From contig OX377201.1 in assembly GCA_947396885.1 (NCBI GenBank), forward strand, positions 61,964,623 through 62,028,622: 64,000 bases of DNA, in the 5' to 3' direction. The notes under the pieces were generated by a model. It saw only the letters and a list, made by a program, of their open reading frames with translations. It did no database searches and was not told the origin of the DNA. Shown here piece after piece: positions 30,841 to 41,910 of the stretch. The DNA comes from Heligmosomoides polygyrus polygyrus. Lineage: Eukaryota > Nematoda > Chromadorea > Rhabditida > Heligmosomidae. The position numbers were made by a program, and so were the translations under genes. Positions within the stretch are counted from its first letter, which is position 1. Every line of letters begins with the position of its first letter.

Positions 30841-33400
30841 AAAAAATCATTCAACAAGAACACTTACTTTTGTTGAGGCACCTCAAACAAACATATTTTT
30901 CGCAATTGGAGCAACGAGATCTCTAAATTTCTCGTTCATTCTCCGTCGTACCTCGAAAATGCTCGAAATCCACAGATCTTCGTTTCAAGAATTGATCAAA
31001 GTGTTCTCACTGATAGTAGCACCTCGCGAGGGACGATGTCAACACAAGTGGGTGGACACCCGCGCGCGCGTTGCAAAAGCGCTCTCGTCGTGAATATGTT
31101 ACTGATCCACTTCCCAGATTGCGACGATGGGGCTTCTCGCAGGTCTCTCCAGTAACGTCGGTACTCACCGGGATCAGGTTGAATTTTTTCATCTTTATCA
31201 ACAGGAAAAAAACCCTCAAACCCATCAGAAATCCAATGATTCGGATAAAAATCGGATAAAAGCTCTATTAGCAATGTGGCGAAACCGAGCCAATATTAAG
31301 TTTTGCTTAAATTTCAAACCGTCATAAGTTAAGCCTTTGGTCTTGTTCGGAGTCTTGTTATGATTGGTTCCCTTTTAGAAATGTTGTGGACCTGGCTTGC
31401 CTAATGGCTGAGGGTGGGTCTATTGTAAAAGTCATGCTAAGGCCTTGGCCTACCAGAATGAGAATTGATATCGTATTTTTCTCTCGATTTAATCTGTTCT
31501 TTAATTTGGTGGTATTCCTACTCTTCTAGACGTAGGTTGTTATGAATAAAATCAGCCATCGACATAACTTCAAAAAAAAGCGCTGTACTTCAAATGCATG
31601 AGTGACTCATGAAAGGCGAGGTGCTATCCACCACATACTTCCTCTGCTCTGTTCAATTTGAAATAATTATGTGAAAAGGGCGTGAAGATATTCCAAAGCT
31701 CTTAGCCATATATAATTCAGCTAATCCTTGTGTCACATTGTATGTCACAGCGAGGGGGGACCAAAGTCAAAGAACGTTTTGGACACTGTGGCACATATCA
31801 GCCGCTGTTTCTTTAAGCGTAACTATGGGGATTACCAGCGACACCATAACCTTGGCACCGATCATCCAAGTTAGAGATGAGGCAATGCGTTAGGTTACGG
31901 ATGAGGACCATGCGATGGGCCACCCCCTTCGTCCTCTTCGTCATGAAATAGCGGGCTGTACTCACAGTGGGGGAGTTCAGAATCGTTTGTATGCGTCCAC
32001 CACCGGACACCAAACAGTATCGAGCAGACGACCAATATCGGTTGATTTTATCTATTTTTATGCAGTTTAGACACTTCCGAGTGGGTACCGCACGAATCTC
32101 TACAATAATCGGGAGCACCTTTGTGCGTATTTGTCCCCATACTGAGGCGGGATCACATTCTGGAGTAGAAATCGTATGGATGTGATTGAGGGTGGACAAT
32201 CTTCATGGTATCCGTTTTGAATACCCATGCATCCTACTGTCCTATTCTGTGTTGTATTTCGGACCACTTTTTACTGTAGTAAAGCCAAGAAGGATCAATG
32301 TTGAACAGAATAGCCGCTGCGGTCAAAATTTTGTATAGGTGGGGTTTGGTGGCGAAGCCTCAACCAACGTTTGGCTGCCAGGAGGCAGCTGAAGATTTGC
32401 AAAAAATAAATTCGAAAAGGGGCGTGAAAAATGCATGCAGTTCACACATAAACGCAAAGCGATTAAAGTCTGGATATTTAACTCTTGTATTTGGTCACAG
32501 GTTATAAGTGGGGATGGTTAATCTGAGTGCTCGCTCATCAAAGGCCACGATTGACGCTTTACGATTCAGAATTTCTTAAATCATAATTGAGCACACCGCT
32601 GATGAAAAGCCAGACGTTTTCAGAGCGAACTTCGTAATTACTACTTGCAGGGTTGCTTCCAGAGTTCGTACGGTCGTTGGCAGAACAAGTCTTGAAATCG
32701 TGTAGTAGTTCTTCCACGAAGATGCAGCTGCATGTATAAGTGTTATGCTTAGCATTTATAACCCTTCAGTCCACGGCTAGTGGCTCAAGAGAGGGTTTGC
32801 ACGGAATTAGTCGCCTGTGTTAGGAACCAGAATCCAACTACTTCAGAATTTGTCCACACGATCATGCGGAATTAAGCATGTCAGTTCGGTAAAAAAGTTC
32901 CTTATTACGTGGACTACGACATTATATTATAAAATGATTCCTCCCGCCCAACAGCCAATTAAAGCCGTCTAAGCTTTCCTTGTGTTTTCATTTTCGACAG
33001 TTTCCAATTCATCCTAGTTCAGAAGAGTGTAACTTTTTGTTTGCGATAACCTCTTAAAGATTCTTACAACTGACGTTCTCCTTTAATTCATCCTATACTG
33101 AACAAATTGCCTGTGTTATTACTGCATTATCCGCTATTATCTTTGACGGATGCCCGATATCCGATCCGTAGAAAAATCGTTTAGCTGAATCGTCCGAAAA
33201 CCGGGAATTTCAAAACTATCCTCATCTGAATAATCCGAAAATCCGGGATTTGAAAAAACGGCCTATCCGAATCTTCCGATTGTCTGAAATATCGTCGTCG
33301 GATCCAAGTCTAATAAACAGTTGGTCCAAGGAGTATTGGAAGCGCTGCTGTCGTAAGCACCAAAAGCGGTGTTAAGCGGGTAAGTTCAATGCTTTTGGAA
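30841..33400. other. unclassified, includes a Helitron 3' remnant
   Basis: 30841-31400 has short open frames on both strands with no recognised domain. 31960-32400 resembles the 3' half of Helitron 2 (see separate entry). 33140-33310 is a cluster of ATCCGAA-type motifs like that at 6130-6250. No gene supported. Confidence 0.55.
31960..32400 (+). mobile_element. degenerate Helitron 3' end, same family as Helitron 2
   Basis: 32010-32110 aligns loosely with 37350-37425 (GACCAATA-CGATT-ATTTTA, then GATTAAGCACTTC/TTTAGACACTTCC). 32350-32395 has the GGTGGCGAAGCCTCAACCAA and GTTTGGC hairpin found at both other Helitron 3' ends, with GCTGCC/GGCAGC stem. The CTGG terminus is mutated and the 5' end was not found. 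Confidence 0.55.
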
Positions 33401-33439
33401 GCAAACTGGAAAGCTAATATGTTGAGCATGGAGCCGGAA

Positions 33440-33760
33440 TGAGTGGATCAGGTCGGGCCGCAACATGCGCTGGACGTGGAAAATGCTTGTTCAAGGACCC
33501 AACAAATCGTCTCAGAACTCGTATCGTGGTGGGGGGGGGGTGCCATATAACCTCACGCAGTACGCGACTGAAGGCCTTCTTCAAGTCGAGAAAGGCAAGA
33601 CGCACCACCGGTATGGCCTAGACGGGACCGCAACGAGCCACGATGCCACACTATTTGTTGGAAAGCTTGACGGTTTCACGAATTCGCCTGTCGAAGGTAC
33701 GTATGCCAAATATGATAGCTGTGATAACCAAAGCCTTAGAAAGGTTAGTGGACTGTTTTT
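33440..33760 (-). pseudogene. RTE (family 1) reverse transcriptase fragment
   Basis: Minus strand reads VRLAFLDLKKAFSRVLREVI, matching the RTE motif of the 19.4-22.6 kb copy (AFLDLEKAFDRVPREVIW). A poly-G/C run at 33531-33541 breaks it. A short, strongly truncated copy. Confidence 0.7.
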
Positions 33761-34556
33761 TCTTCTTCGAAGAGATTCTCTGGCTTGGTTTAGTGGGTAC
33801 ATGGCTTCGATACAATCAAATGTTTCCAACCAAATAAATGTGCCAAATGTCCATGCCGACACGCCTACTACCTTCCAGTATAAATCTGCCTTGGGAATTG
33901 AGTGAGATTAAAGCCTCCAGTGGGAATACCAGTTCTAAGAACAATTTGTGATTCTTCGGGTGAACACACAGTTATGGTAGAAAGTGTATTACTTTCCACT
34001 TTCCGAAGAACATGATTGACAAGCGAGCAGATTCGAACACACGCCGCTTCAGAGCGCTCTCGCCTTCTGGCAGTTCTGGGACTTTTTTCGGCTTTTTACT
34101 AATCGCTGTTCGAACAACCTGGTTTTCTCGCTTCCGCTCCGCTTTTTTCGCGAACTCCTGCACACTGCTGGTCCCGAATTGCAGTTGTTACACTCTGCGT
34201 CCACGACCTGCGCTGCTGCACGCCGTTATCTGTTGCGTTTCCTGGTCTCGCCCGGTGTTCCGTCTTGCCTGTGATTATCGTCCCCTCTTGTTCATATCGG
34301 GGTGGGCGCAACTGACAGCCGGCTTGTTGAAGTCTGACATTCGAAGCGAAGCCAAGGCCTCAGCGTGTGCTCTTCAATCCGCCAAAGCCTTTACAACCTC
34401 TACTCAGCTCCAGTTTGACAACAATCCTCATTTGTCTTGGCTCACAACAACGATAAACCTACACGGCTCAGGGTATGGCACCACTGCTACTGGACCTCAC
34501 TTTGTCGTGTAAATGCATTTTTGCATAACACATTACGTAACACATAATTGCACACA
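33761..34556. other. no gene recognised
   Basis: A 166-codon open frame at 34012-34512 (+) has no recognised domain and may be chance. Nothing else seen. Confidence 0.4.
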
Positions 34557-34729
34557 TGCCGTACTATATATAACGTGGGTCACGTTGTCGGTCATTGAGA
34601 GGGGTACTAAAGCCAAGAGATGGCTTCGACAGGGCGGCGTAGGGTTTTCTTTGAGGTTACCCATGGGCGACTGCTGGCGATCTATATCCTTGGTGGCGGA
34701 TCGTCCAGGTTTACGGTATATTCAGTGCG

Positions 34730-35150
34730 CAACGTGGGTATGAATGTGGACCAAGTGCGGAGCGTAGGACTTCAGAAAATGTGCTCTAGACTTCGTTCAA
34801 TGTGCGTCAGGATCGACAAGGCGTGCTGAACATGTCGTCTAAGGATTTCGAGTAAGCGGGACCAGTAGGAAGAGGACCAGTGAAGAGAGAATCAGCAAAG
34901 GGAGACCACTATAGGGGAGGTGATAAGGGGACCAGTATTTTCCGCTAATAACGTCCAACGTGCGTAGGGATTCAGAATACGTGCTGAAGAGTCGTCCGAA
35001 GTGCGCATGGATTCAGAAGACGTGCCGAAGATGTCGTCCAACGTGCTCAGGGATTCAGAAGACGTCCAACTTGCGGGGAGATTCAGAGTAAGCGGGATCA
35101 GTAGGAGGGAGATCAGTGAAGAGGGGGGGGGGATAAGGGAGACCAGTATT
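34730..35150 (+). repeat. 42-bp minisatellite and GACCAGTGA array in Helitron 2
   Basis: 34960-35090 holds units such as GATTCAGAAGACGTGCCGA with GATGTCGTCCAACGTGC, 42 bp long. Short GACCAGT-type arrays flank it (34855-34935 and 35085-35150). Confidence 0.75.
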
Positions 35151-35159
35151 TCCCTCAAT

Positions 35160-35161
35160 AT

Positions 35162-35192
<31 letters not shown>

Positions 35193-37255
35193 TTTGGAGG
35201 TGCAAGACAATTCTTGCACAAAAGAAACAACAAAATAAGCCAAGTAAGAAACAACTATAAAAGAAAAACTCAACATGCACCTGGACAGCAATATAGCTTA
35301 TTATAAGTAGAACCAGATGACACGTTAAAAAAAAATCGTAGCATAATACATTCTAAAACTTGACAATCCAACTCTGTCAGGAAACCCTAGAGGATACTCC
35401 AGCAGCAACCACTTTCTTAAAAGCCGATAAAGACATTGTTAGAATGTTACGACTAAGGAGCTTGTTAAAATCAAGAAGCACTCGATTAGGAAAGCTTTTG
35501 AGCCTGACCTGAGTTCTGGTAACTGGAGCCGTAAGTTTGATCTTGGAGCCTCTTGTAACAGAGCTACTTAATGTAAGCATGTTATCGGAATTTAGTTCAG
35601 TCCTTCCTGTCAAGATTTTGAAAACCATTACAAGATCATTCCTAATTCGCCTACTCTGCAAAGTGGGTAGTCCAAGTTGCACCCTCCTCTGTTCTCCGTT
35701 TGGAATAAACTGATAGCTCAGACCACTACAGCGCATAACAAGTTTACGTGTGAAGTTATTCTGAACACTCTCCAGAAGGGCGATATCCTTTTTCTTGTAA
35801 GGGAAAAAACTGTTGTTCCCCCCTCAACAATGGGTCGCACATAAGTTTTATACGCCTTGATGAGTGTTTGAGAGTTCTTTGTGCGAAGTGCCTTGAAGAG
35901 ATTGTAAATTCTAAAATTCGCCCTTGAAACCAAATTTCTACAGTGTTTTTCAAAACACAATGCGTCATTAACTAGAAAACCTAGATCCTTCACTTCTCTG
36001 ACCCACTTAAGTTGAGTTCCATCTAAAGTGTATTCTACTTGAGAACTAGGTAATTTTGGACATTTCCCTATTCGAAGAACTACTGTCTTTTCTGCTGCAA
36101 GGGGCATTTTCCAAGTAACTGACCACTCCCTTACAGATTCAATGGCTGATTGAACTTCAAACGTGTCCTCAGGTTTCTCGATGGTCTTATATATTCGCAC
36201 ATCATCCGCATACATCTGAGTGGCTACACGAAAACGAGAGATTACCTCCGGTAGATCAAATGTATATATCAAAAACAAAAGCGGAGAAAGAACCCCTCCT
36301 TGGGGGACCCCACTACACGCTTCTCGAGCCAAAGAAAAACTACTGCCGATTCTCACATAATATTGGCGACCTGCAAGAAAATTGCGTATCCAGTTAATTA
36401 GCGTAGGGTATATGCCGATTAATTCAAGTTTCTTAACGAGCATATGATGAGGTAGTCTATCAAAGGCCTTGGAAAAATCGAAATAAACAACATGTGTTTG
36501 TTTCCGGTCATCAATCCCCTTAGTCCAATCATTTAAAGAAGAAAGAAGTGCTGTTTCTGTGGATCTTCTTTTCCAGAAGCCGTGTTGACTCTTTGGGACA
36601 ATGTTGTGCTGCTTAAGGTGCTTGACGATGTGTTTTTTGACAATTTTTTCAAAAACTCTACAGAAAATAGACGTGATACTGACCGGCCGATAGTTCCCTG
36701 GATTGGAAAACGGTGGCTTCTTGGGAATAGGAGTGATGAATGAAGTTCTCCATCGAATAGGTACTTCGCCTTTCATGTAAGACAAATTGAATAAATGTTC
36801 CAACGGATATGCAATCTGAGGCAATATTTTTTTTAACAAATTTGAGAGGTAGGAAGTCCGGAGAAAGTGATTTCGAGCTGGGCCACTTACTCAAGATGTC
36901 CATTATTTCGTTTCTATAAAACCATGTTGTAGGATCCATAAGAGGATATATTGGTTCTGTACTCAAGGGGCACGGATCAGAAGACACACTAAAAGATTTT
37001 TGAAATTCAACGGATAGAAGCTCAGCTTTGCCCTGATCGGTAAAAAAGGTTTCACCATTATGGATTAACGCTGGAATAGTGGCCTTGTCTTTCAGCCGAC
37101 TCCCGATAAAGGAGTAGAGACTAGATAAATTTTTTGAACTGATAATTTTATCCTCAAGACGTTCATTGTACTTGTTCAATTTCTTATCCAGTTTAGCACG
37201 AAAAGTTTTGAAAGCTGACCAGCTGCTATCAGAATTATTGTTATAAATAATATCG
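35160..37255 (-). mobile_element. CR1-like LINE (family B), 5' truncated
   Basis: Minus orientation. The 3' (AAAT)n tail appears as (TTTA)n at 35160-35198 and the 5' end is near 37255 inside ORF2. It is inserted into the repeat array of Helitron 2. Same family as copies at 44960-46200, 48700-49262, 54180-55434 and 57650-60010. Confidence 0.85.
35377..37179 (-). pseudogene. family B ORF2: reverse transcriptase, two frameshifts
   Basis: From 37179: pre-RT segment (SSLYSFIGSRLKDKATIPAL), a frameshift near 36750, then NYRPVSITSIFCRVFEKIVK near 36700, VVYFDFSKAFDRLPHHMLVK near 36500, CSGVPQGGVLSPLLFLIYT near 36310, catalytic YADDVRIYK near 36205, and YVRPIVEGG near 35850. A second frameshift near 35720 leads to the C-terminal block to 35377. 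Catalytic residues are intact but the copy is 5' truncated and frameshifted, so it should be inactive. Confidence 0.87.
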
Positions 37256-37548
37256 TCTAATATGGTGAGGGGAGAAGGAGGGGAAGAGGTAGAGTGACTA
37301 TGGGATTCGGAGGAGTATTATTGCCGTCGGACCGTAAACGGTGTCGACCTGTCGACCAATACCGATTAATTTTAAATCTGTTTCTGCAGATTAAGCACTT
37401 CGGATTGGAACTCTCGTGATCTGTTTCTCACCACGTAGAGAACGGGCACTTCGGGGAATAAATCGCGTACATGCGAAAGAGGGTGAATGGGCTTCATAGG
37501 AGCAGTCAAGATTCTGCCCTACCATATCTCGCTTCACTAATTTATATA

Positions 37549-38584
37549 TTAGGTTGTAACGAATTAAATGGCACTGGCTCGCGCCATTTTTGGCGCGTCT
37601 TTACGCGTTTGATCAAGAACAAACCATAACATGTGGCATATCATTTAGAAGCGCAAACTTTGCTCTACCGGTGAGTACCAAATTTTCTGTGTAAAAGTGA
37701 GAAAACTTTAGAGTTTTATTGACTTTTTTGCAGATGGACAAAAAAGTAATCCGAGGCATTTACTTGTCTGAATTCAAGCTGGGCACTACAGCTAAGGAGG
37801 CGGACGAGAAGATCAACGCCGCATTCGGTCAAGGATGTTCCACAATTCGGACGGCGTATCGTTGGTATCAGAAGTTGCGGAATGGAGATGAGAGCTTGGA
37901 AGAACATGAAGGTCGTGGGAGGCATAGTGATGTTGATGAGGACAAGCTGAGGGATGTGGTAGAGGAGGATCCACACAAAGGTACCAGGGAGATGGCGAAG
38001 GTTCTTGGCGTCAGTCACAACACAGCTGCCCGGCATCTGAAGGAAATTGGAAAGACCAAAAAGCTGGAAAGGTGGGTGCCTCACGAGCTGTCCGAGGAGC
38101 AAAGGAACCGACGATATGAGATCTCGTCCGCACTGCGGAGCGAAACGGACCCATTCCTTGATCGCATCGTAACCTGTGACGAGAAATGGATAATGTACGA
38201 CAACAGGCAACGATCGGCACAGTGGGTGGACAGCGATGAGAGCCCCAAGGTTTTTGCGAAGCCGGAATTGCACCAAAAGAAAGTAATGGTGACAGTATGG
38301 TGGTGTTCGCTGGGAATTGTTCACCACAGCTTCCTCCCTCCCGGTGAATCCATCACGGCAGAGAAGTTCTGCATTGAAATTGAAGAAATGATGAAAAAGT
38401 TGAAGGATATCCGGCCGGCCTTGGTAAACCGAAGGCGAGTTTGGGATAAAAAAGCTTGTGTCACGTTGGCAAAGATGTGTAGAATCAGAAGGTTTTTATT
38501 CGATTAATAAACTTGCCTACAAGCCGAGATATTAACTGTTTAAATTTACAGTGTTTCAGTGCCATTTATTTCGTTACAACCTAA
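37549..38584 (+). mobile_element. bandit-like mariner, internally deleted
   Basis: TA duplications at 37547-37548 and 38585-38586. The 28-bp terminal inverted repeats start TTAGGTTGTAACGAA and differ at one base. Length 1036 bp; intact members are about 1.3 kb. Inserted into Helitron 2: the flanks (TATATA/GTAAAACCGG) match Helitron 1 at 30133-30150. Confidence 0.93.
37734..38507 (+). pseudogene. mariner transposase with internal deletion (Hsmar1/bandit group)
   Basis: The start chosen is ATG 37734 (MDKKVIRG). Residues 15-110 form paired helix-turn-helix domains (STIRTAYRWYQKLRNGDESL; GTREMAKVLGVSHNTAARHL) and WVPHEL is at about 116-121. VTCDEKWIMYDN carries the first catalytic Asp, then KKVMVTVWWCSLGIVHHSF and ITAEKFCIEIEEMMKKL. 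After PALVNRR the sequence jumps to the last 20 codons, but out of frame: in another frame 38448-38505 reads GIKKLVSRWQRCVESEG, the family C-terminus. The block with HDNARPH and the SPD motif (second and third Asp) is lost, so the protein cannot cut DNA. It keeps the TIR-binding domain and could compete for ends. The hookworm bandit element is the nearest known type by motif memory. Confidence 0.88.
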
Positions 38585-38789
38585 TAGTAAAACCGGTTTT
38601 CTTAATTAATGAAAGTAAGAAGGTCTAAAGCAGAAAGGAGGACGATTGGGGTTGATCTATTCTCGGGGCTTGTGGCGAAGTCCCAACCAAACGTTTGGCG
38701 GCAGCTAGGCCGCTGAGCGTCTGGTAATACATAACATCCTAAGACATTTTATGGAGAGAGGGCGCAAAGCTCTACGTAAAATAATTTGT

Positions 38790-39587
38790 GATCACCTGTA
38801 TCACCTGTCGTCCCGTTGATCATCGACTTGCTCGAGCGGGCGCCAGCAGCGTCTCCATTCGTCCCTGTCGCGTGCCAGAGTGCTCCAATGGATCCTCCTC
38901 GCTCGAGAGACACGAAGAGCGTCATATCGGTCTTCAGGGCTTTAACGAAGAAGTCCGACCAATGCGTTGGTGGGCGTCCTGGTGTTCTCTTGACATCCAA
39001 CGGAATCCAGTCGGTGACGGCTCTCGTCCAGCGGGTGTCTTCGAAGCGCATTACGTGGCCGGCCCACCTAATTTTCGACAAATTGGCCCACGCTACAGCG
39101 TCTCTGATCTTCGAACGTCGGCGAAGCTCGGAACTCCGGAGGCCTTCTCTCACTTGCGTGAGTCGCGTCACTCCGAGCATCGTCCTCTCGATTCCACGCT
39201 GCGCGACGCTGACCGCGTGCTCATCCTTCTTTGGTATAGCCCAGGTCTCTGAGGCGTATGTTAGGGCAGGAAGAACAGTGGAGTCGAATAGGTGGACACG
39301 GAGTCGGAAGTTCTTCGTCTTCTTCGCGACTTCTTCGACGCTCTTGAAAGCTCCCCAAGCCGCTCGTTTCCTCCTGCTCAGCTCCGGCACTAGGTCGTTG
39401 GCCATATTGACTTCGCGACCCAGATACACGTAGCTGGAGCAATCGGAGATGTTCGTTCCGTTGACAGCGTTCGCTCCGCCTGGCTGATGCTCGGTGTTAT
39501 GAGCACGATGTCGTCAGCGAAACGAAGATGGTGCAGCTGCTGGCAGTCGACCTTCACTCCCATGTCTTCCCATTCTATTATAGTTCA
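38790..39587 (-). pseudogene. RTE family 2, 3' half of ORF (after Helitron 3)
   Basis: Minus strand from 39570: EWEDMGVKVDCQQLHHLRF and ADDIVLIT (catalytic ADD box, about 39520), then a frame break near 39430, NDLVPELSRRKRAAWGAFKS (about 39400), LPALTYASETWAIPKKDE, LSKIRWAGHVMRFEDTRW, and RTPGRPPTHWSDFF. It ends with short ACAGGTGAT repeats near 38795-38815, an RTE-type tail. It is the continuation of 41911-43907 across the Helitron. Confidence 0.85.
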
Positions 39588-39625
39588 CCAGCGTCGGTCG
39601 CCGGCTCCGCCGGCGCCGACGCTGG
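39588..39625. other. Helitron 3 terminal hairpin
   Basis: Near-perfect inverted repeat, CCAGCGTCGG pairing with CCGACGCTGG around GCCGGC/GCCGGC. Confidence 0.75.
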
Positions 39626-39695
39626 AGTGTGCGGGCCACGCCAGGCTAGCCGGCTTCGCCGGCATCGCATCCGCTAGGGACGTAGCCCAACCTAG

Positions 39696-39770
39696 CTACG
39701 GATGCTTCCTCATCCAGCGTCGGTCGCCGGCTCCGCCGGCAACCAACGCTGGGTAAGGAAGCATCCGTAG
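39696..39770. repeat. 75-bp near-perfect palindrome with inner copy of the Helitron 3' end
   Basis: CTACGGATGCTTCCT (39696-39710) pairs with AGGAAGCATCCGTAG (39756-39770). Inside lies a second CCAGCGTCGGTCGCCGGCTC copy identical to the terminal hairpin at 39588. GCATCCG(CTAGG)/(CCTAG)CTACGGATGC at 39667-39706 adds a further overlapping inverted repeat. Confidence 0.85.
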
Positions 39771-40396
39771 CGTCGAGCACGTTGAAACTTACGCCTACTC
39801 CAGACTGATTCCTAGCTTCGTACCACTCACTCAGTATAGCACGCAGAAGAATGTTCTCAGCACTCCTTCTTCATCTAGCGTTGAGTTCACAGCCTATTGG
39901 AGCTTGTCAAGCCTAAAGAAATGTATGACAGTTCTGTCCAGTCGTCGTGCTTCGAGTCGCTAGGTGTGGCGAATTCCGGAGGTGACTTCATTAGCCACTA
40001 ATTTTGAGGGAACGTACGGGAAGAATTATTCCGAGAGCCTAGTGTAGTCGAAAACTGGGGGTGGGACGGGAACTTGGTTTCCGCTGTTGGCGAACCATTA
40101 CAGACAGTGACTTAAGCCTCTCTCCTTTATATATATGGTGAGATTTTCTGTCTCTGATTTCCCTATCTCCAATTTGTCAGGTAGAAATCGTGGTCGGTTC
40201 AGTTTGAGAAAAAACCGATAGCACCACTCAAATGATCGATAATATCGATCGATATCGACTGCCTGATCAAAACGCCCAATCTACTGTGGAACGCTCCCGT
40301 CGGCCAACATAATCGGGCAACTCCAATCCCGATCGGTTAGGTCCGAGAGCACCACTGGTTATTTGATTGATAGCGTAAATGCCTCTTACTTGAACC

Positions 40397-41040
40397 AAAG
40401 TGGGGATATGTGTGCTTCTCACTGTTGTATTTGTTGTTCAACTACTGCTATCAATCGAATGAAAATCGCTCAGCCGAAATAACTTCGAATGGGAGAATCT
40501 TACAGCCCGCAGCTAAGAAGCAGACATATAGCGCATTAAAAGATGAGATCGCGCCATGCACTCCAAAAATGCCACCTAATTGATCCACCAAAGTGGGGAT
40601 ATGTGTGTTCCTCACTGTTGTATTTGTTGTATTTACGCTATCAACAAATATCGCAACGTCTTAGAAGGGGGCCCAAGCGATAAATAGGAATCATGAGTGG
40701 GCGGGAGAAACTGTTGCATGCGCTCGACACAACGAACTTCGAATGGGAGAATCTTACTTACAGCCTAGCTAATGAGCAAGCATATGGCGCAATAAAAGAC
40801 GAGGTCGCACCATGCCTTCGAAAAGTTCATCGCAGCTTTTAATCGACTGATAGTGTATAAGCCACTTAATCACAAAGGTGGGATATGTATGTTCCTCACC
40901 GTACGAATAAAAATCCGACAGCTTGGAAGGGTGTAGAAAGTAGGAAGTTTATGTGGGCGGTAGAAACTAATGGGCTCAATCCAACCACCTTAGAATGGGA
41001 GAATCTTACCTACAGCCTACAGAATCAGGCGCAGAACGGC
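40397..41040 (+). repeat. three-unit tandem repeat, about 252 bp period, in Helitron 3
   Basis: AAAGTGGGGATATGTGTG recurs at about 40397, 40590 and 40874; GAATGGGAGAATCTTAC recurs at 40488, 40742 and 40993 (spacing 254 and 251). Indels make the units unequal. Confidence 0.75.
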
Positions 41041-41910
41041 TCGGGTGGACAGGGCTCATCGTGTTAAGTGGTTGTCAGCCCCTTTAAGAAGCACACGAGT
41101 AGATATAAGTGGTACAACCAGCAGTGGGGATCAAATAGGCTGGGGCGAGAGGTCCACGATGTAGGAACGCCCAATCCGTCGTTTTGTGCTGTATGAAAAT
41201 TCAAAATTATCAGCAGCACTGGTGGGTTCTAGCCCTATGGTGAACCAAGTTAGTTCACTTCTGGTGTGAACGGGCATATATGTGCCTTCGTACCAAGGGG
41301 CGTACTCTAACGTGTAGAGCGAGGAGCACTAGAATAGGGCCGCAGATTCTCACCACAACACTGACATCAACTTAAGACTCTCGAAGAGAAACAAAGTGAA
41401 ACGGTGGCAAAGGCAGTAACGAAGAGTGGCACTATGGATTAACACAGCAGGAGCTGTTCTCAAAAAAGGGAAGGCGGAAGCTCGCACACATCAGAAGGTT
41501 ATGCCCGAACACAGAGAAAGTAGCAAGAACAGGAATGAGCAGTGACCTCGGCCATGCACACAGGCGGCAGAGTTGTACCCTGCGGTAACACAACTGTAGC
41601 AGCACCTAACTGCAAGCACTAATTGACCGGTAGCAAGGACAGGAGCCTTCAAGGGGGTGAGTTCGAAGCAGTAGCCACCCAACACGTGCGCGGGCAGAGC
41701 CGCGGCGCCGGCCTGTTTCGCAACGCCTCACGTGTCCTCCTCGGCAGCGGCGATTGCTCAACTCCCTGCGCTTCCCTTCGGAGAGAGAAGTCGACAACGT
41801 GCCTCAAACTTGGGTGATTAAACCATCGAGCCCGCGGAGTTTACGAATTTTCCCACGGTCACGTTGAGACAAAAAAACCCTCCTCTATTATATATGGTGG
41901 GATGGTGGGA

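Larger units (their letters stand above)
34557..38724 (+). mobile_element. Helitron 2, with CR1-like LINE and mariner nested inside
   Basis: The 5' end resembles Helitron 1 (TACTATATATAA at 34563-34574; exact first base uncertain). The 3' end has a hairpin (GCGGC-AGCTAG-GCCGC) and CTGG followed by T38725. Internally it has the 42-bp repeat and GACCAGTGA arrays at 34730-35150, then the LINE (35160-37255), then unique sequence 37256-37546, the mariner (37549-38584), and a 3' part homologous to 30130-30274. Without the two insertions it is about 1.0 kb. Confidence 0.68.
39588..41910 (-). mobile_element. Helitron 3, splitting the RTE family 2 ORF
   Basis: On the minus strand the 5' end is TCCCACCATCCCACC (41910 down) after A, and the 3' end is GACCGACGCTGG (to 39588) before T. 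A GCCGGC-GGA-GCCGGC hairpin ends 12 bases before the terminus, the same spacing as Helitron 1. Joining the flanks gives AACGTCATG next to TAGAATGGGAAGAC, i.e. ENVM...EW, as expected for uninterrupted RTE apart from one base. No coding; it contains a three-unit tandem repeat and a duplicated 3' end. Confidence 0.74.

Noticed and set aside
34012..34512. 166-codon plus-strand open frame as a gene
   Set aside because: No recognisable motif, no splice sites or conserved pattern.
38788..39433. plus-strand frames of 154 and 205 codons
   Set aside because: Antisense of the RTE family 2 C-terminal coding region.
40397..41040. CRISPR-like array
   Set aside because: Units are about 252 bp with indels, in a eukaryotic Helitron; no short direct repeats with spacers.
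39574..41892. 9-bp direct repeat TCTATTATA around the insert in RTE family 2, like a Mutator-type TSD
   Set aside because: No matching terminal inverted repeats. The Helitron reading (A|T junction at 39587/41911, hairpin and CTGG end) restores the RTE frame better, so the repeat is taken as chance.
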